From contig NZ_ASXG01000126.1 of NCBI RefSeq assembly GCF_000411975.1, positions 1 through 64,000 of the forward strand: 64,000 nt of DNA, given 5' to 3'. The notes beneath the pieces are model-generated. The model searched no databases. It saw only the letters and a program-made list of their open reading frames with translations, and was not told where the DNA came from. The translations under genes were made by a program, and so were the position numbers. The first letter of the stretch is position 1, and every line of letters begins with the position of its first letter. Positions 34,874 through 43,832 of the stretch are shown here, piece by piece. Source of the stretch: Amycolatopsis orientalis DSM 43388 (GTDB lineage Bacteria; Actinomycetota; Actinomycetes; Mycobacteriales; Pseudonocardiaceae).

Positions 34874-36679
34874 ATGTCCGCCGTGGCACCGCACGACTAC
34901 CCCGACCAGGACCCCGACGACATCGGCCCGCCGCCGCGGGTGCCGGGCGAATCCGCGTCCCCGTCCCCCGCCGTGCCGCCGCCCGTCCGGCCGGACGGAC
35001 CGCGCCGGGTGCGCCGCGCCGAATCCGGACGACCGGCCGCTCCCGAACCGGGGCGGCCCGTTCCGCGCTCCGGCGATTCCGAACGCACCGGCGAACCCGG
35101 ACGCGCCGCGGGGCGTTCCGGCTACCCCGAACGCACCGGCGAGCCCGGGCGAGCAGCCGGGCGCTCCGGCGAACCGGGCCGGCGAGCCGAGCGGCCCGGA
35201 GAAGCCCGCCGTCCGCGAGCCACCGCGCCGCGGCCCCCTCAACCCGGCGCCCCGCGCTCGGCCCAACCGGGCCAGCCGCGGTCCGCCGATCCCCGCGGCG
35301 GCGCCCAGTCCGGCGAACCGCGCCTTCCCCGCCGCGCAGGCGACACCCCGCCGCCGGCTGCCCGTCGCCGTCCGCCGGCCCGCCCGCCACAGTCCGAAAA
35401 GGACACTCCGCGCCCCGCCGCGGCCGAGGAGACTCCGCCGCCCGCCGGGCACGGCCACGGGCACGGGCACGGCCCGGCCGCCCCGGCGTCGCAGCGAGTC
35501 CGCAAACTCCTGATCTGGCTGCTGGCCCCGCTGGCCCTGGCGACCGTCGTCGGCATGATCGTGCTGTACCCGTGGGGCAGTTCGCTGCCGAAAAGCGCGG
35601 TACCGCAAGGCACGCCGGTGCAGGCGGCGATCACGACCGCGACGTCCGGCCCGTGCTTGCAGCCCGGCCAGGTGCAGGTCGGCTCGCAGCCGGACCCGAA
35701 CGCGAAACCCTGCCTCACGGTCGACCTGCAGATGTCCGACGGCCCGGCGGCCGGGAAGCCGGTGCGGCTCACCGTCCCGATCGAGCCGAGCACGCCGAGG
35801 TTCACCGCGGGCGACAAGGTCGTGCTCGCCTACAACGGCGGCGATCCGCTCGATCCGCAGTCGTTCACCCTCGTCGATTTCCAGCGCGGCACGCCGCTGG
35901 TGCTGCTCGCCGCGCTGTTCGCGATCGCCGTGCTCGTGCTCGGCCGCTGGCAGGGGCTGGCCGCGCTGGTCGCGCTGGTGCTGAGCTTCGTGGTGATCGT
36001 GCTGTTCGTGCTGCCCGCGATCCTCGCCGGGGAGAACCCGCTGCTGGTGGCGATCGCCGGGGCGGGCGCGATCATGTTCCTCGCGCTGTATCTGACGCAC
36101 GGGCTCTCCGCGAGAACCTCGGTCGCCGTGCTGGGAACGCTGGTCAGTCTCGCGCTGATCGGGATCCTGTCGGCGATCTTCTCCGCCGCCGCGTCGCTCA
36201 CCGGCCTGGACGACAGCACCACGACGCTGATCGCGTCGCTCGGCCACGGCATCGACGCGCGCGGCCTGCTCCTGGCCGGGATCGTGATCGGCGCGCTCGG
36301 CGTGCTCGACGACGTGACCATCACCCAGACCAGCGCGGTGTGGGAACTGCGCCGCGCGAACCCCGCGCTCAGCTGGCGCGAGCTGTACCGTTCCGGCCTG
36401 CGGATCGGCCGCGACCACGTCGGCTCCGCGGTGAACACGCTGGTGATGGCCTACGCCGGGGCGGCACTGCCGGTGATGCTCTACTCGGCGATCTCCGGCG
36501 TCGGCCTCGGTTCGCTGCTCGGCAGCGAGGACATCGCCGGGGAGATCATCCGGACGCTGGCCGGTTCGGTCGGCATCGTCGCGGCCGTGCCGGTGACCAC
36601 GGTCCTGGCCGCTCTCATCGCCGCGCGCGAGCCGGTTGCGCACCTCATCAGCACCACGAAACCCGCTGAATCACACTAG
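34874..36679 (+). CDS. YibE/F family membrane protein with disordered N-terminus
   Basis: 601 residues. The first about 205 are Pro/Arg/Gly/Glu-rich and disordered, with a near-tandem ERTGEPGRAAGRSG motif. A first helix (LLIWLLAPLALATVVGMIVL) precedes an extracytoplasmic domain of about 100 residues, then seven or so membrane helices including GILSAIFSAAASLTGLDDST and GVLDDVTITQTSAVWELRRA, typical of YibE/F. A His/Gly run (GHGHGHGHG) sits just before the first helix and could bind metal. Function of the family is not established. Confidence 0.85.
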   Translation: MSAVAPHDYPDQDPDDIGPPPRVPGESASPSPAVPPPVRPDGPRRVRRAESGRPAAPEPGRPVPRSGDSERTGEPGRAAGRSGYPERTGEPGRAAGRSGEPGRRAERPGEARRPRATAPRPPQPGAPRSAQPGQPRSADPRGGAQSGEPRLPRRAGDTPPPAARRRPPARPPQSEKDTPRPAAAEETPPPAGHGHGHGHGPAAPASQRVRKLLIWLLAPLALATVVGMIVLYPWGSSLPKSAVPQGTPVQAAITTATSGPCLQPGQVQVGSQPDPNAKPCLTVDLQMSDGPAAGKPVRLTVPIEPSTPRFTAGDKVVLAYNGGDPLDPQSFTLVDFQRGTPLVLLAALFAIAVLVLGRWQGLAALVALVLSFVVIVLFVLPAILAGENPLLVAIAGAGAIMFLALYLTHGLSARTSVAVLGTLVSLALIGILSAIFSAAASLTGLDDSTTTLIASLGHGIDARGLLLAGIVIGALGVLDDVTITQTSAVWELRRANPALSWRELYRSGLRIGRDHVGSAVNTLVMAYAGAALPVMLYSAISGVGLGSLLGSEDIAGEIIRTLAGSVGIVAAVPVTTVLAALIAAREPVAHLISTTKPAESH

Positions 36680-36759
36680 CCACACCCCGGCTGACCCGGT
36701 CGGACGCGGGCGTCGCGGATGAGGTACGAAGACCGCGACCCCGCACCCGAGGAGGGGCT

Positions 36760-37020
36760 GTGTTCTCAGCCGTCCTGGCCGGACCCCGAGTCACCGTGCA
36801 CCTGATCCGCCGGCTGTTCGCGTCGGCGCTCGAAGCGGCCGAAACGGTCCCGCGGATCGCCACCGCCCTCGACGAGGTCCGCGCCACCCTGCGCCACCTC
36901 GAACGGCTGCTCGCCTACGTCGCCGAAGAACTCCCCGAACTCGCCGACCAGCTGGACCGCATCCGCGCCCGCGTAGACGGCCTCGAAGAACGCCCCCGCG
37001 AACCGGCCACCCAAGACTGA
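36760..37020 (+). CDS. small coiled-coil hypothetical protein
   Basis: 86 residues, Arg/Glu/Leu/Ala-rich and helical throughout. The heptad-like stretch TALDEVRATLRHLERLLAYV followed by ELADQLDRIRARVDGLEE predicts a coiled coil. There is no cysteine and no clear membrane segment. GTG start with a strong GAGGAGGGG. I do not recognise the family; similar short proteins accompany membrane or polymer-coat proteins in actinomycetes, but that is only an analogy. Confidence 0.65.
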   Translation: MFSAVLAGPRVTVHLIRRLFASALEAAETVPRIATALDEVRATLRHLERLLAYVAEELPELADQLDRIRARVDGLEERPREPATQD

Positions 37021-37068
37021 GCCCCACTCTCCTCGCCCAGCTCTCTCCCCCCAACCCGACCACCACGC

Positions 37069-37158
37069 GGGATCGCGCCGGCGTTTGGGCTGAGCGGTGG
37101 GACAGGCCGCCAGGCCCCTCCCGCCGCTCAGCCCAAACGCCGGCTTAAAAGCGATCCC
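37069..37158. terminator. long bidirectional hairpin
   Basis: A perfect 21-bp stem (37077-37097 with 37124-37144) with an outer 8-bp pairing GGGATCGC/GCGATCCC. It lies between the small coiled-coil gene and the end of the convergent membrane protein gene, so it can terminate both. TTAAAA follows the right arm. Confidence 0.7.
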
Positions 37159-37214
37159 GCCGCGGCGGCGGAGCCGACGCCATCAAACACAGCTTGGCGA
37201 CATTTCCCGCCAAC

Positions 37215-37856
37215 TCAACCCAACATCGCGACGAATCGACTCACCGCTTCCATCGGAAACCGCTGCAGGTACTTCCCGGCCGGAGCCGCCGAAGCCAGCC
37301 GGTACAGCGGCCGTTCCGCCACCGCGTCCCCGCGCGCCTCCGCCCGCAACTCCGCCACCAGCAGCTCCGAGAACACGAGCCCGTTCGCTTCGGTGTTGTT
37401 CAGCACCGCGTCCGCCAGCCGCCGCAGCTGCAGCGCCCCCAGCTCGCGGCCGCCGGTCCCGGAGAAGACCGCCAGGTCCAGCTTCACCGCCCGCCGCCGG
37501 GGCCCGGCGTGCACCAGCAACGCGACCGTCCGGGTCCCGCGCACGTCGCTGATCACCACGTCCAGCCGCGGCGCCCGCAGAAGATCCACGCGCCGGACGC
37601 CCCAGGTGCGCACCACCAGCGTCGTGCCCTCCAGCCAGATCCGGCGGCGATAGGCGTAGAGCACCACGTAAAGCAACGGCAGCGCGACGACCGCGGCCAC
37701 GATCAGCCCGGGCAGCTGCCCGCCGATCAGCCCGGCGATTCCGCCGAACGCCGCGGCCAGGATCAGCACGCCGAAGACGCCCGACCACGCGCGGCGGCGC
37801 CGCAGCCTCGGCTCGTCGGCGAACAGCGGCAGGCGTTCCGCCGGTTTCTCGGTCAC
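37215..37856 (-). CDS. two-helix membrane protein with PH-like domain
   Basis: 213 residues. A basic start, two hydrophobic helices (GVFGVLILAAAFGGIAGLIG and LIVAAVVALPLLYVVLYAYR), then a beta-rich region RRRIWLEGTTLVVRTWGVRR that resembles bacterial PH-like membrane proteins. The GTG start overlaps the stop of the metallo-hydrolase gene (GTGA), so the two are coupled. Function unknown. Confidence 0.72.
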   Translation of the reverse strand: MTEKPAERLPLFADEPRLRRRRAWSGVFGVLILAAAFGGIAGLIGGQLPGLIVAAVVALPLLYVVLYAYRRRIWLEGTTLVVRTWGVRRVDLLRAPRLDVVISDVRGTRTVALLVHAGPRRRAVKLDLAVFSGTGGRELGALQLRRLADAVLNNTEANGLVFSELLVAELRAEARGDAVAERPLYRLASAAPAGKYLQRFPMEAVSRFVAMLG

Positions 37857-38470
37857 TGCGCCGCTCCCGGCACGAAGGGGTTGGCGGCGCGCTCGCGGCC
37901 GATGGTCGTGGCCGGTCCGTGGCCGGGCAGCACGACGGTGTCGTCGGCGAGCGTGAGCAGTGTGCGCAACGAATTCTCCAGATCGGAGCCGGATCCGCCG
38001 GTGCGCCCGACAGATCCGGCGAAGAGCGTGTCCCCGGTGAACACCAGCCTGCCACCCTCGCCGGTCTCGACGGTGAACGCCACCGAACCCGGCGTGTGCC
38101 CGGGCAGCGGGAGCACTCCGACGACCAGCCCGGCGGCCTCGAACTCCCCCGGGGCGAGCGGTTCGAACGGCCCGTCGTACCACTCGGCGTCGCCCGGGTG
38201 CAGCCGCAGCGGCGCTCCGTGCGCCCGCGACAGCCCGGCGGCGGCGCCGACGTGGTCCGGATGGCCGTGCGTGGCGAGCAGCGCGACCGGCGTCAGCTCG
38301 TGCTCCGCCAGCGCTTCGGCCAGCGGCTCGGCGGCTCCCTCGCCCGGGTCGACGACGAGGCACGGACCCCCGGCGGCGGGGGCCAGCAGATAGCAATTCG
38401 AGCGCAGCGGACCCGCGGCGAACCCGGCGACGAGCACCGAACCCTCCTCCCCGGAAGCGGCCTTGATCAC
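37853..38470 (-). CDS. MBL-fold metallo-hydrolase, glyoxalase II-like
   Basis: 205 residues. The metal motif HxHxDH is THGHPDHVG near residue 69, with later ligands in LPLPGHTPGS and FTGDTLF and a final PGHG. The spacing fits hydroxyacylglutathione-hydrolase-like thioesterases; in this mycothiol-type lineage the thiol substrate may differ. GTG start. Divergent from the anchored cyclophilin. Confidence 0.88.
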   Translation of the reverse strand: MIKAASGEEGSVLVAGFAAGPLRSNCYLLAPAAGGPCLVVDPGEGAAEPLAEALAEHELTPVALLATHGHPDHVGAAAGLSRAHGAPLRLHPGDAEWYDGPFEPLAPGEFEAAGLVVGVLPLPGHTPGSVAFTVETGEGGRLVFTGDTLFAGSVGRTGGSGSDLENSLRTLLTLADDTVVLPGHGPATTIGRERAANPFVPGAAQ

Positions 38471-38573
38471 GACCCGGTGAAGACTAGCCGCCCCTGTACG
38501 GAGTCCTCACAGGCTGTGCCCATACACTGCCGCTACCTCAGACGTGTGACTTCGAGCGGAAACTGGAGGGCGG

Positions 38574-39455
38574 GTGGCGACCAACCAGCAGCGCCGTGAA
38601 GCCGCGAAGCGCAAACTCGAGCGGCAGCTCGTGCGCCGGGCGGAACAGGCGAAGCGACGCAAGATCGTGGGCGCTGGAGTGGTCGGCGGTGTGGTCCTCA
38701 TCGTCGCCGGTCTCGTGGTGTGGATCGTGAACAGCGGCGGCAGCGGCGACCAGCAGGCCGCGACGCCGCCGTCGAGTTCCGCGCCGCCGGTCCCGAGCGT
38801 CACGAACATCCCCACCGAGCGCACCGCGCTCCCCAAGCGTCCCAAGGCGCTGCCGAACCCGACGACGTGCTCGTACCCGGCCGATCCCAGCGGCAAGCCG
38901 CCGTCGGGCAAGAAGGCCACCGCGCCGGACGGCAAGAACGTGTCGTCGTCGGGGACGGTGAACATCACGATGAAGACCACCCAGGGCGACATCCCGATGA
39001 CGCTCGACCGCTCGCTCGCGCCGTGCACCGTGCAGGCGTTCGAGAGCCTCGCGAAGCAGGGCTTCTTCACCGACACGATCTGCCACCGCCTCGGCGTCAC
39101 CGACCTGCAGATGCTGCAGTGCGGCGACCCGGACGCCAAGGGCGACGTGATGACCGACGGCCGCGGCGGCCCCGGTTTCACCGTGCCGGACGAGTTCATC
39201 GACACCGCGAAGTACGGCCGCGGCATCCTCGCGATGGCCAACACCGGCCAGCCGAACAGCGGCGGCAGCCAGTTCTTCATGGTCTACGGCAACGCGCCGC
39301 TGCCGCCGCAGTACACGATCTTCGGCAGCATCTCCGACGACGGTCTGAAGGTGCTCGACAAGATCGCGAAGAACGGCATCGGCGCGGTCGGCCAGGACGG
39401 GTCGACCGGCGAGCCCAAGCAGCAGGTCAAGTTCACCGCGGTCACGGTTTCCTGA
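38574..39455 (+). CDS. membrane-anchored cyclophilin-type peptidyl-prolyl isomerase
   Basis: 293 residues. A basic cytosolic start (NQQRREAAKRKLERQL) leads into one membrane helix (VGGVVLIVAGLVVWIV), then a Ser/Pro linker and a cyclophilin domain about 120-290 with FFTDTICHRL, RGILAMANTGQPNSGGSQFF and the conserved Phe/Met/Gln core. It would act outside the membrane on exported proteins. The second Arg of the FHR motif is kept in CHRL, though the preceding Phe is Cys. RBS CTGGAGGG, GTG start. Confidence 0.9.
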   Translation: MATNQQRREAAKRKLERQLVRRAEQAKRRKIVGAGVVGGVVLIVAGLVVWIVNSGGSGDQQAATPPSSSAPPVPSVTNIPTERTALPKRPKALPNPTTCSYPADPSGKPPSGKKATAPDGKNVSSSGTVNITMKTTQGDIPMTLDRSLAPCTVQAFESLAKQGFFTDTICHRLGVTDLQMLQCGDPDAKGDVMTDGRGGPGFTVPDEFIDTAKYGRGILAMANTGQPNSGGSQFFMVYGNAPLPPQYTIFGSISDDGLKVLDKIAKNGIGAVGQDGSTGEPKQQVKFTAVTVS

Positions 39456-39456
39456 G

Positions 39457-40242
39457 TTGACCACGCGAGTCGAGATCGGCGGCGCCGCTGCGGGCGCCGC
39501 CGATCTCGCCGCCGCGGCCACCAGCTACGGCCATTTCACCGCGATGCAGGTCCGCGACGGGCGCGTGCGCGGCCTCCGCTACCACCTGGACCGGCTCGCG
39601 GCGAGCACCCGCGAAGTGTTCGGCAGCGAGCTGGACACCGATCTGGTCCGCCGTTACGTCCGGCGGCTCGTCGCCGGGCAAGGCGACCTGTCGGTGCGGG
39701 TGATCATTTTCTCCCGCTCTTCGCCGCACGACCCGGTGATGACGCCCGAAATCCTGGTGCGCACCGCTCCGCCCGCCTACCCGGTCGGCACACCGATGCG
39801 GCTGCGCTCCGTTGCGTACCAACGGGATCTGCCGTACGTGAAGCATTTCGGCGGCTTCGGCCTCACGCACCATTCGCGCGCGGCGGTCCTCGCCGGTTAC
39901 GACGACGCGGTCTTCCTCGCCGCCGACGGCCGGATCAGCGAGGCGACGATCTGGAACGTCGGCTTCCTGCGCGACGGGACGATCGTGTGGCCGGACGCCC
40001 CGGTGCTGCCCGGGATCACGTACCTGGTGCTCAAGGCACAGCTGCGCGCGGCCGGGGTGCCGCAGGAGACTCGTCCGGTGTATCCGGCGGAACTGCCGGA
40101 CTTCGACGCGATGTTCCTGACCAACTCCGCGACGATCGGCCGTCCGGTCGTCGCGGTCGACGACGTGCCGCTGCGCGCCTCGCCCGCCGCGACGGAGATG
40201 CTGACCACGGCTTACGAAGCCGCGCCCTGGGACGAGATCTGA
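39457..40242 (+). CDS. aminotransferase class IV family protein
   Basis: 261 residues of the PLP fold type IV family (branched-chain aminotransferase, 4-amino-4-deoxychorismate lyase, D-amino acid transaminase). The PLP lysine is in YVKHFGGFG near residue 129; SEATIWNVGFLRDG and PVLPGITYLVLK are the typical phosphate and cofactor regions. The TTG start two bases after the cyclophilin stop has a poor ribosome binding site, suggesting translational coupling. Substrate not determinable. Confidence 0.85.
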   Translation: MTTRVEIGGAAAGAADLAAAATSYGHFTAMQVRDGRVRGLRYHLDRLAASTREVFGSELDTDLVRRYVRRLVAGQGDLSVRVIIFSRSSPHDPVMTPEILVRTAPPAYPVGTPMRLRSVAYQRDLPYVKHFGGFGLTHHSRAAVLAGYDDAVFLAADGRISEATIWNVGFLRDGTIVWPDAPVLPGITYLVLKAQLRAAGVPQETRPVYPAELPDFDAMFLTNSATIGRPVVAVDDVPLRASPAATEMLTTAYEAAPWDEI

Positions 40243-40250
40243 CGCGGGCC

Positions 40251-40997
40251 TCAAGGCCTGCGGTGCTCCACCCAGACGTTGGGCTCGACGTAGACCGCCG
40301 AGTCCTGCGCCACCGACACCAGCACCGGGCTGAGCGCACCTTCCACGAGCACCGGCCCGTCGGCGTCGAACGGCAGCCCGGTCCACTCCCGCCACTGCGC
40401 GAGCGTGCCGGGGATGGTCATCGACACCGGGCATACCTTTACGATCCGCCCGCCCGCGCGCGCATGCACTCGCAGCCACGCGTCGTACGGCAGGCCGTCG
40501 TCGCGCACCCGGAAGGCGTACTCGCTCATCGGAGTCTCGGGTTCGTCTGCCTTCTGCGACGGCCGCACCGGCGCGTAGAGCACGGCATGACCGAGCCGGA
40601 AAGCGTTGTCCCGCAGCGCATTCACCATTGCCGACGCGAGGCCGGTGCCCTGCCGTTCCTTGCGGACGACGATCTCCAGCGCGGTCGCCGCGTTGCGGTC
40701 GCGGCCGGCCAGCCGGTCGGCGTGCTGCCACCGGATCACCTCGTCCCACCCGCTGTCGGGCAGTTCCTCTCGTCCGGGGCCGCCGAACGCGAACGGCGCC
40801 GAGTAGGCCTTGGCGACCGGCTCGTCGCCGTCGGTCGCGAGCAGCACGTAGTCGGCGACGGGGTCGAGTTCGCCGTAGTACAGGCGCCCGGTCGGGTTGT
40901 GCTGCATGAAGACCGGCCACGACCGGTCGAAGTCGGCGTGGTCGACCGTCCGGAAGAGCTCCGGCTCCTGGCTGCGGCGATGGATTTTCAGCGGCAC
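40251..40997 (-). CDS. GNAT family N-acetyltransferase
   Basis: 248 residues. The acetyl-CoA pyrophosphate motif is RKERQGTGLASAM near residue 112, preceded by the strand ATALEIVV. The rest resembles longer GNAT proteins of unknown substrate (HAVLYAPVRPSQK). GTG start. Convergent with the aminotransferase gene and followed on the other side by an enoyl-CoA hydratase. Confidence 0.8.
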   Translation of the reverse strand: MPLKIHRRSQEPELFRTVDHADFDRSWPVFMQHNPTGRLYYGELDPVADYVLLATDGDEPVAKAYSAPFAFGGPGREELPDSGWDEVIRWQHADRLAGRDRNAATALEIVVRKERQGTGLASAMVNALRDNAFRLGHAVLYAPVRPSQKADEPETPMSEYAFRVRDDGLPYDAWLRVHARAGGRIVKVCPVSMTIPGTLAQWREWTGLPFDADGPVLVEGALSPVLVSVAQDSAVYVEPNVWVEHRRP

Positions 40998-41037
40998 AGA
41001 CGTCAGTCTCGCCGGACCGTCAATCGGTTATCGCCGG

Positions 41038-41817
41038 TCAGCGGTAGGTGAACTTCGGCGCGCGCCGGTTCAGGAACGCGTCCACGCCCTCCGCGTAGTC
41101 CTCCCCGTGCAGCGCGGCGAGCCGGATCTCCTCCACTTCGTCGTCGGTCTTCTCCTGCCCCGCGACGATCTTCTCGATGATCCGGTTCATCCCGCGGACG
41201 GAGGCCTGCGAGCGCCCGCACAGCGTCTCGGCGAACCGGGCCGTCGCGGCTTCCAGGTCCGCGGCCGGGAAGACGTCGTTGACCAGCCCGATCTCGCGCG
41301 CCCGGGCCGCGTCGACGAGCTCGCCGGACAGCAGGAAGTACTTGGCGTGCGCCGGGCCGACCAGCGACACCAGCTGCCGCGTCGAGGCGAAGTGGTAGAC
41401 GATGCCGAGTTTGGCCGGGGTGATGCCGAAGCGCGCGTCGCCGGCGGCGAAGCGGAAATCGCAGGCGACCGAGAGCTGGCAGCCGCCGCCGATGCAGTTG
41501 CCCTGGACCATCGCGACCGTCGGCTTGCGCATCGCGGTCAGCGCGGCGACCGCGCGGTCCACGGCCTCGTCGTACTTCGCGGCGGCTTCGGCGGTCGAGC
41601 GCAGCTCGCGGAACTCGCCGATGTCCGCGCCCGCGGAGAAGTGCCGGCCGGCCCCGGTCAGCACGAGCACCTTCAGCTCGGGATCGGCCTCGACCTCGGC
41701 CGCCACGCCCGGGATCGCCGCCCACATGCCGTGGGTGATCGCGTTCATCTTCTCCGGGCGCGAGAACGTCAGCCGGGCCACGGCGCCTTCGCGGGTGAAC
41801 TCGAGTCCGTCCGTCAT
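41038..41817 (-). CDS. enoyl-CoA hydratase/isomerase family protein
   Basis: 259 residues, standard crotonase length. The oxyanion hole segments are HFSAGADIGEF near residue 60 and QGNCIGGGCQLSVACDF near 105; the first catalytic Glu position is occupied by Gly-rich sequence (CIGGGC) and the later position reads GITPAKLGI, so dehydratase chemistry is uncertain. The end FLNRRAPKFTYR is typical. Likely acts on an acyl-CoA in fatty-acid or branched-chain breakdown. Confidence 0.87.
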   Translation of the reverse strand: MTDGLEFTREGAVARLTFSRPEKMNAITHGMWAAIPGVAAEVEADPELKVLVLTGAGRHFSAGADIGEFRELRSTAEAAAKYDEAVDRAVAALTAMRKPTVAMVQGNCIGGGCQLSVACDFRFAAGDARFGITPAKLGIVYHFASTRQLVSLVGPAHAKYFLLSGELVDAARAREIGLVNDVFPAADLEAATARFAETLCGRSQASVRGMNRIIEKIVAGQEKTDDEVEEIRLAALHGEDYAEGVDAFLNRRAPKFTYR

Positions 41818-41872
41818 GCCCAGCACCCTAATGCGCGCCCGCCGTGCTCCCGTTGTGGGACAGCTCACCGGC

Positions 41873-42895
41873 CTAGCCGGACAGCCGCGCCGTCAGCTCG
41901 CCCCGGCTGCGCACGCCGACCTTGCCGAACACCGATTTCAGGTGGTCCTGCACCGTGTTCGCGGAGATCCCCAGCCGCGCCGCGATGTCCGAAGTAGACA
42001 GTCCGGAGAGGACTTCCCGGCAGACCTCGCGTTCGCGCGCGGTCAGCCGGTAGGCGGCGAGCAGCACGTCCCGCAGTTCCCCGCCGGAGGCGCGCCGGAT
42101 CGTCACGGCGATCTCCCGGGCGTCGTCGTCGAAGACCAATCGGCTGGCCTGCAACACGATCCAGCCGCCGCGCGCGTCCCGGACCCGGGCGCGGAACGTC
42201 CCGCTCGCCGCCGACTGCGCCCCGGCCGCAACGGCGCGCAGCAGGACCGCGAACCGGCCGTCGGCGATCGAGTCCAATTCGGACTCCCACGCGCCCGCCC
42301 CCTCGGTCGCCCCGCGCCGGCGGCCGTCCGCACCGACCACGACGATCGCCGGTTCCGCCGCCGGCGCCGCGCCCCGGGTCAGCGCGGCCAGCCGGGTGGC
42401 CGCCGCCAAGGTCGGCCCGATCGAGGTCAGGAACTCCGCCTCGCGGTCGCTGAACTCGCCGCGGCGCACGAGACCCGCCGCGGCCCAGCAAACGCCGTCC
42501 GCGCGGAACCCGACCCGCAGTTCGCTCTCCAGCCCGAGCGGCCGCCACACCCGCGCCCACCGGCCGCTGCGCTCGCGTTCGCGGCGCGGCAGGTCGGAAA
42601 GCCGCGCCACCGGCACCGGACGCCGGGCTAGCTGCGCGAAGGTGTGCGGCTCCGCGCCGTCGTACTCGTACGTCGCGAGCAGCGGCTCGTACTCCCCCGG
42701 GATCCGGGCCCGGCCGCTGGTCATCGAGCTGATCACGGCGGTGTCCGGATCCAGCGACGCCCAGCAGGTCAGCTCCGCGGGCACGATCCGGTCGACCAGT
42801 TCGATCGCCGCCGTGTGCAGTTCCGCGACGCCGCAGCCGGCCGTGGCGAGAGCCGCCAGCTCCCGCCGCACGCTCCGCGCCCGGCCTTCCCACAC
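41873..42895 (-). CDS. LuxR family transcriptional regulator
   Basis: 340 residues with the start used. A GAF-like N-terminal part (about 30-170) and a middle domain lead to a C-terminal LuxR helix-turn-helix (LTAREREVCREVLSGL then TSDIAARLGISANTVQDHLK). The start is uncertain: GTG at 42895 fits the first conserved residues, while ATGs up to 42991 would overlap the divergent cupin gene. It probably controls the cupin/DUF1304 pair across an intergenic dyad. Confidence 0.82.
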   Translation of the reverse strand: MWEGRARSVRRELAALATAGCGVAELHTAAIELVDRIVPAELTCWASLDPDTAVISSMTSGRARIPGEYEPLLATYEYDGAEPHTFAQLARRPVPVARLSDLPRRERERSGRWARVWRPLGLESELRVGFRADGVCWAAAGLVRRGEFSDREAEFLTSIGPTLAAATRLAALTRGAAPAAEPAIVVVGADGRRRGATEGAGAWESELDSIADGRFAVLLRAVAAGAQSAASGTFRARVRDARGGWIVLQASRLVFDDDAREIAVTIRRASGGELRDVLLAAYRLTAREREVCREVLSGLSTSDIAARLGISANTVQDHLKSVFGKVGVRSRGELTARLSG

Positions 42896-42941
42896 CCGAG
42901 GAAGTATGCGCGTGCCTTTCCCGCGCCGGTATCCCTGATTT

Positions 42942-42956
42942 CCGGGATAGTCCCGG
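42942..42956. promoter_or_regulatory. CCGGGA-TAG-TCCCGG dyad
   Basis: A perfect 6-base inverted repeat, overlapped by ATCCC...GGGAT (42931-42948), in the gap between the LuxR regulator and the divergent cupin gene. Candidate binding site for that regulator. Confidence 0.45.
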
Positions 42957-42983
42957 GCCCGCGGCGTTTCTACCTTCGGCGCC

Positions 42984-43433
42984 ATGACCATTCATCTCAG
43001 CCCCGCGGGCACCGGCCCGGAACTGGACACGAAAGACGCGATCGCGACGGTGAAAGCGTCCGCCGCGGACACCGGCGGCTACGAGCTGTTCGAGATCGAC
43101 GCCGCCCGCGGCCCCGCCGTCCCGCCGCACACCGACCCGTGGACGAAGGGCTTCTACGTCCTGTGCGGCCGGCTGACCGTCTGCCTCGACGGCGAACTCC
43201 ACGACCTCGGCCCAGGTTCCTTCGTGCACATCCCGGCGGGCACTCCCAACACCTTCACCGTGCACACGCCGCACGCGAAATTCCTCGTGCTCACCCCGGA
43301 CGACGCGATGGGCCGGTTCTTCCGCGAAATCGACGCGACCGTCCCGGCCGATGCCCGGTGGCCGGACGCGGTGCCGCTGCTCGGCGACCTCGCCGCCCGG
43401 CACGGGGTCTCGTTCGAGGAGCCAGCGTCGTGA
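42984..43433 (+). CDS. cupin domain protein
   Basis: 149 residues with a single cupin barrel. Motif 1 is weak (PPHTDPWTKGFYVLCGRLTV) and motif 2 is PGSFVHIPAGTPNTFTV. The metal-binding His/Glu set is incomplete, with one His in PPHTD and none in the second position, so it may be a ligand-binding rather than catalytic cupin. Its stop overlaps the next gene's start (GTGA). Confidence 0.82.
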   Translation: MTIHLSPAGTGPELDTKDAIATVKASAADTGGYELFEIDAARGPAVPPHTDPWTKGFYVLCGRLTVCLDGELHDLGPGSFVHIPAGTPNTFTVHTPHAKFLVLTPDDAMGRFFREIDATVPADARWPDAVPLLGDLAARHGVSFEEPAS

Positions 43434-43831
43434 ACGCCGTCGCGCAGATCCTCGCCGGGATCGCCGTTCTGGTGCACCTGCTGGCCTTCGCGTGGGAGGT
43501 CCTGCTGTTCGAGCGTCCGCGCGTGCACGCGGGCATTTTCCGGATCCCCGCCGAGGACCTGCCCGCCACGCGGCTCTGGTCGTTCAACGTCGGCTGGTAC
43601 AACCTGTTCCTCGCCGCCGGACCGGTGACCGGCCTGGTGCTGCTGCACACCGGCGGCACCGCGGCCGGACGCGTGCTCGTGCTCTACAGCTGCGCGTTCA
43701 TGACGCTCGCCGGGGTCGCGCTGGGCGTGTCCGACCTGCTCGCGCTGAGCCGCCCGCGCGGCGCGGGCCGTGCCGGGGCGCTCGCCCAGGCACTCCCGCC
43801 GCTGGCCGCGCTGGTCGCGACGGCGTTCTGA
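43430..43831 (+). CDS. DUF1304 family membrane protein
   Basis: 133 residues with four hydrophobic helices: start NAVAQILAGIAVLVHLLAF, then WSFNVGWYNLFLAAGPVTGL, the DUF1304 signature. Function unknown. Coupled to the cupin by a GTGA overlap, it ends one base before the convergent rel stop. Confidence 0.85.
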   Translation: MNAVAQILAGIAVLVHLLAFAWEVLLFERPRVHAGIFRIPAEDLPATRLWSFNVGWYNLFLAAGPVTGLVLLHTGGTAAGRVLVLYSCAFMTLAGVALGVSDLLALSRPRGAGRAGALAQALPPLAALVATAF

Positions 43832-43832
43832 A

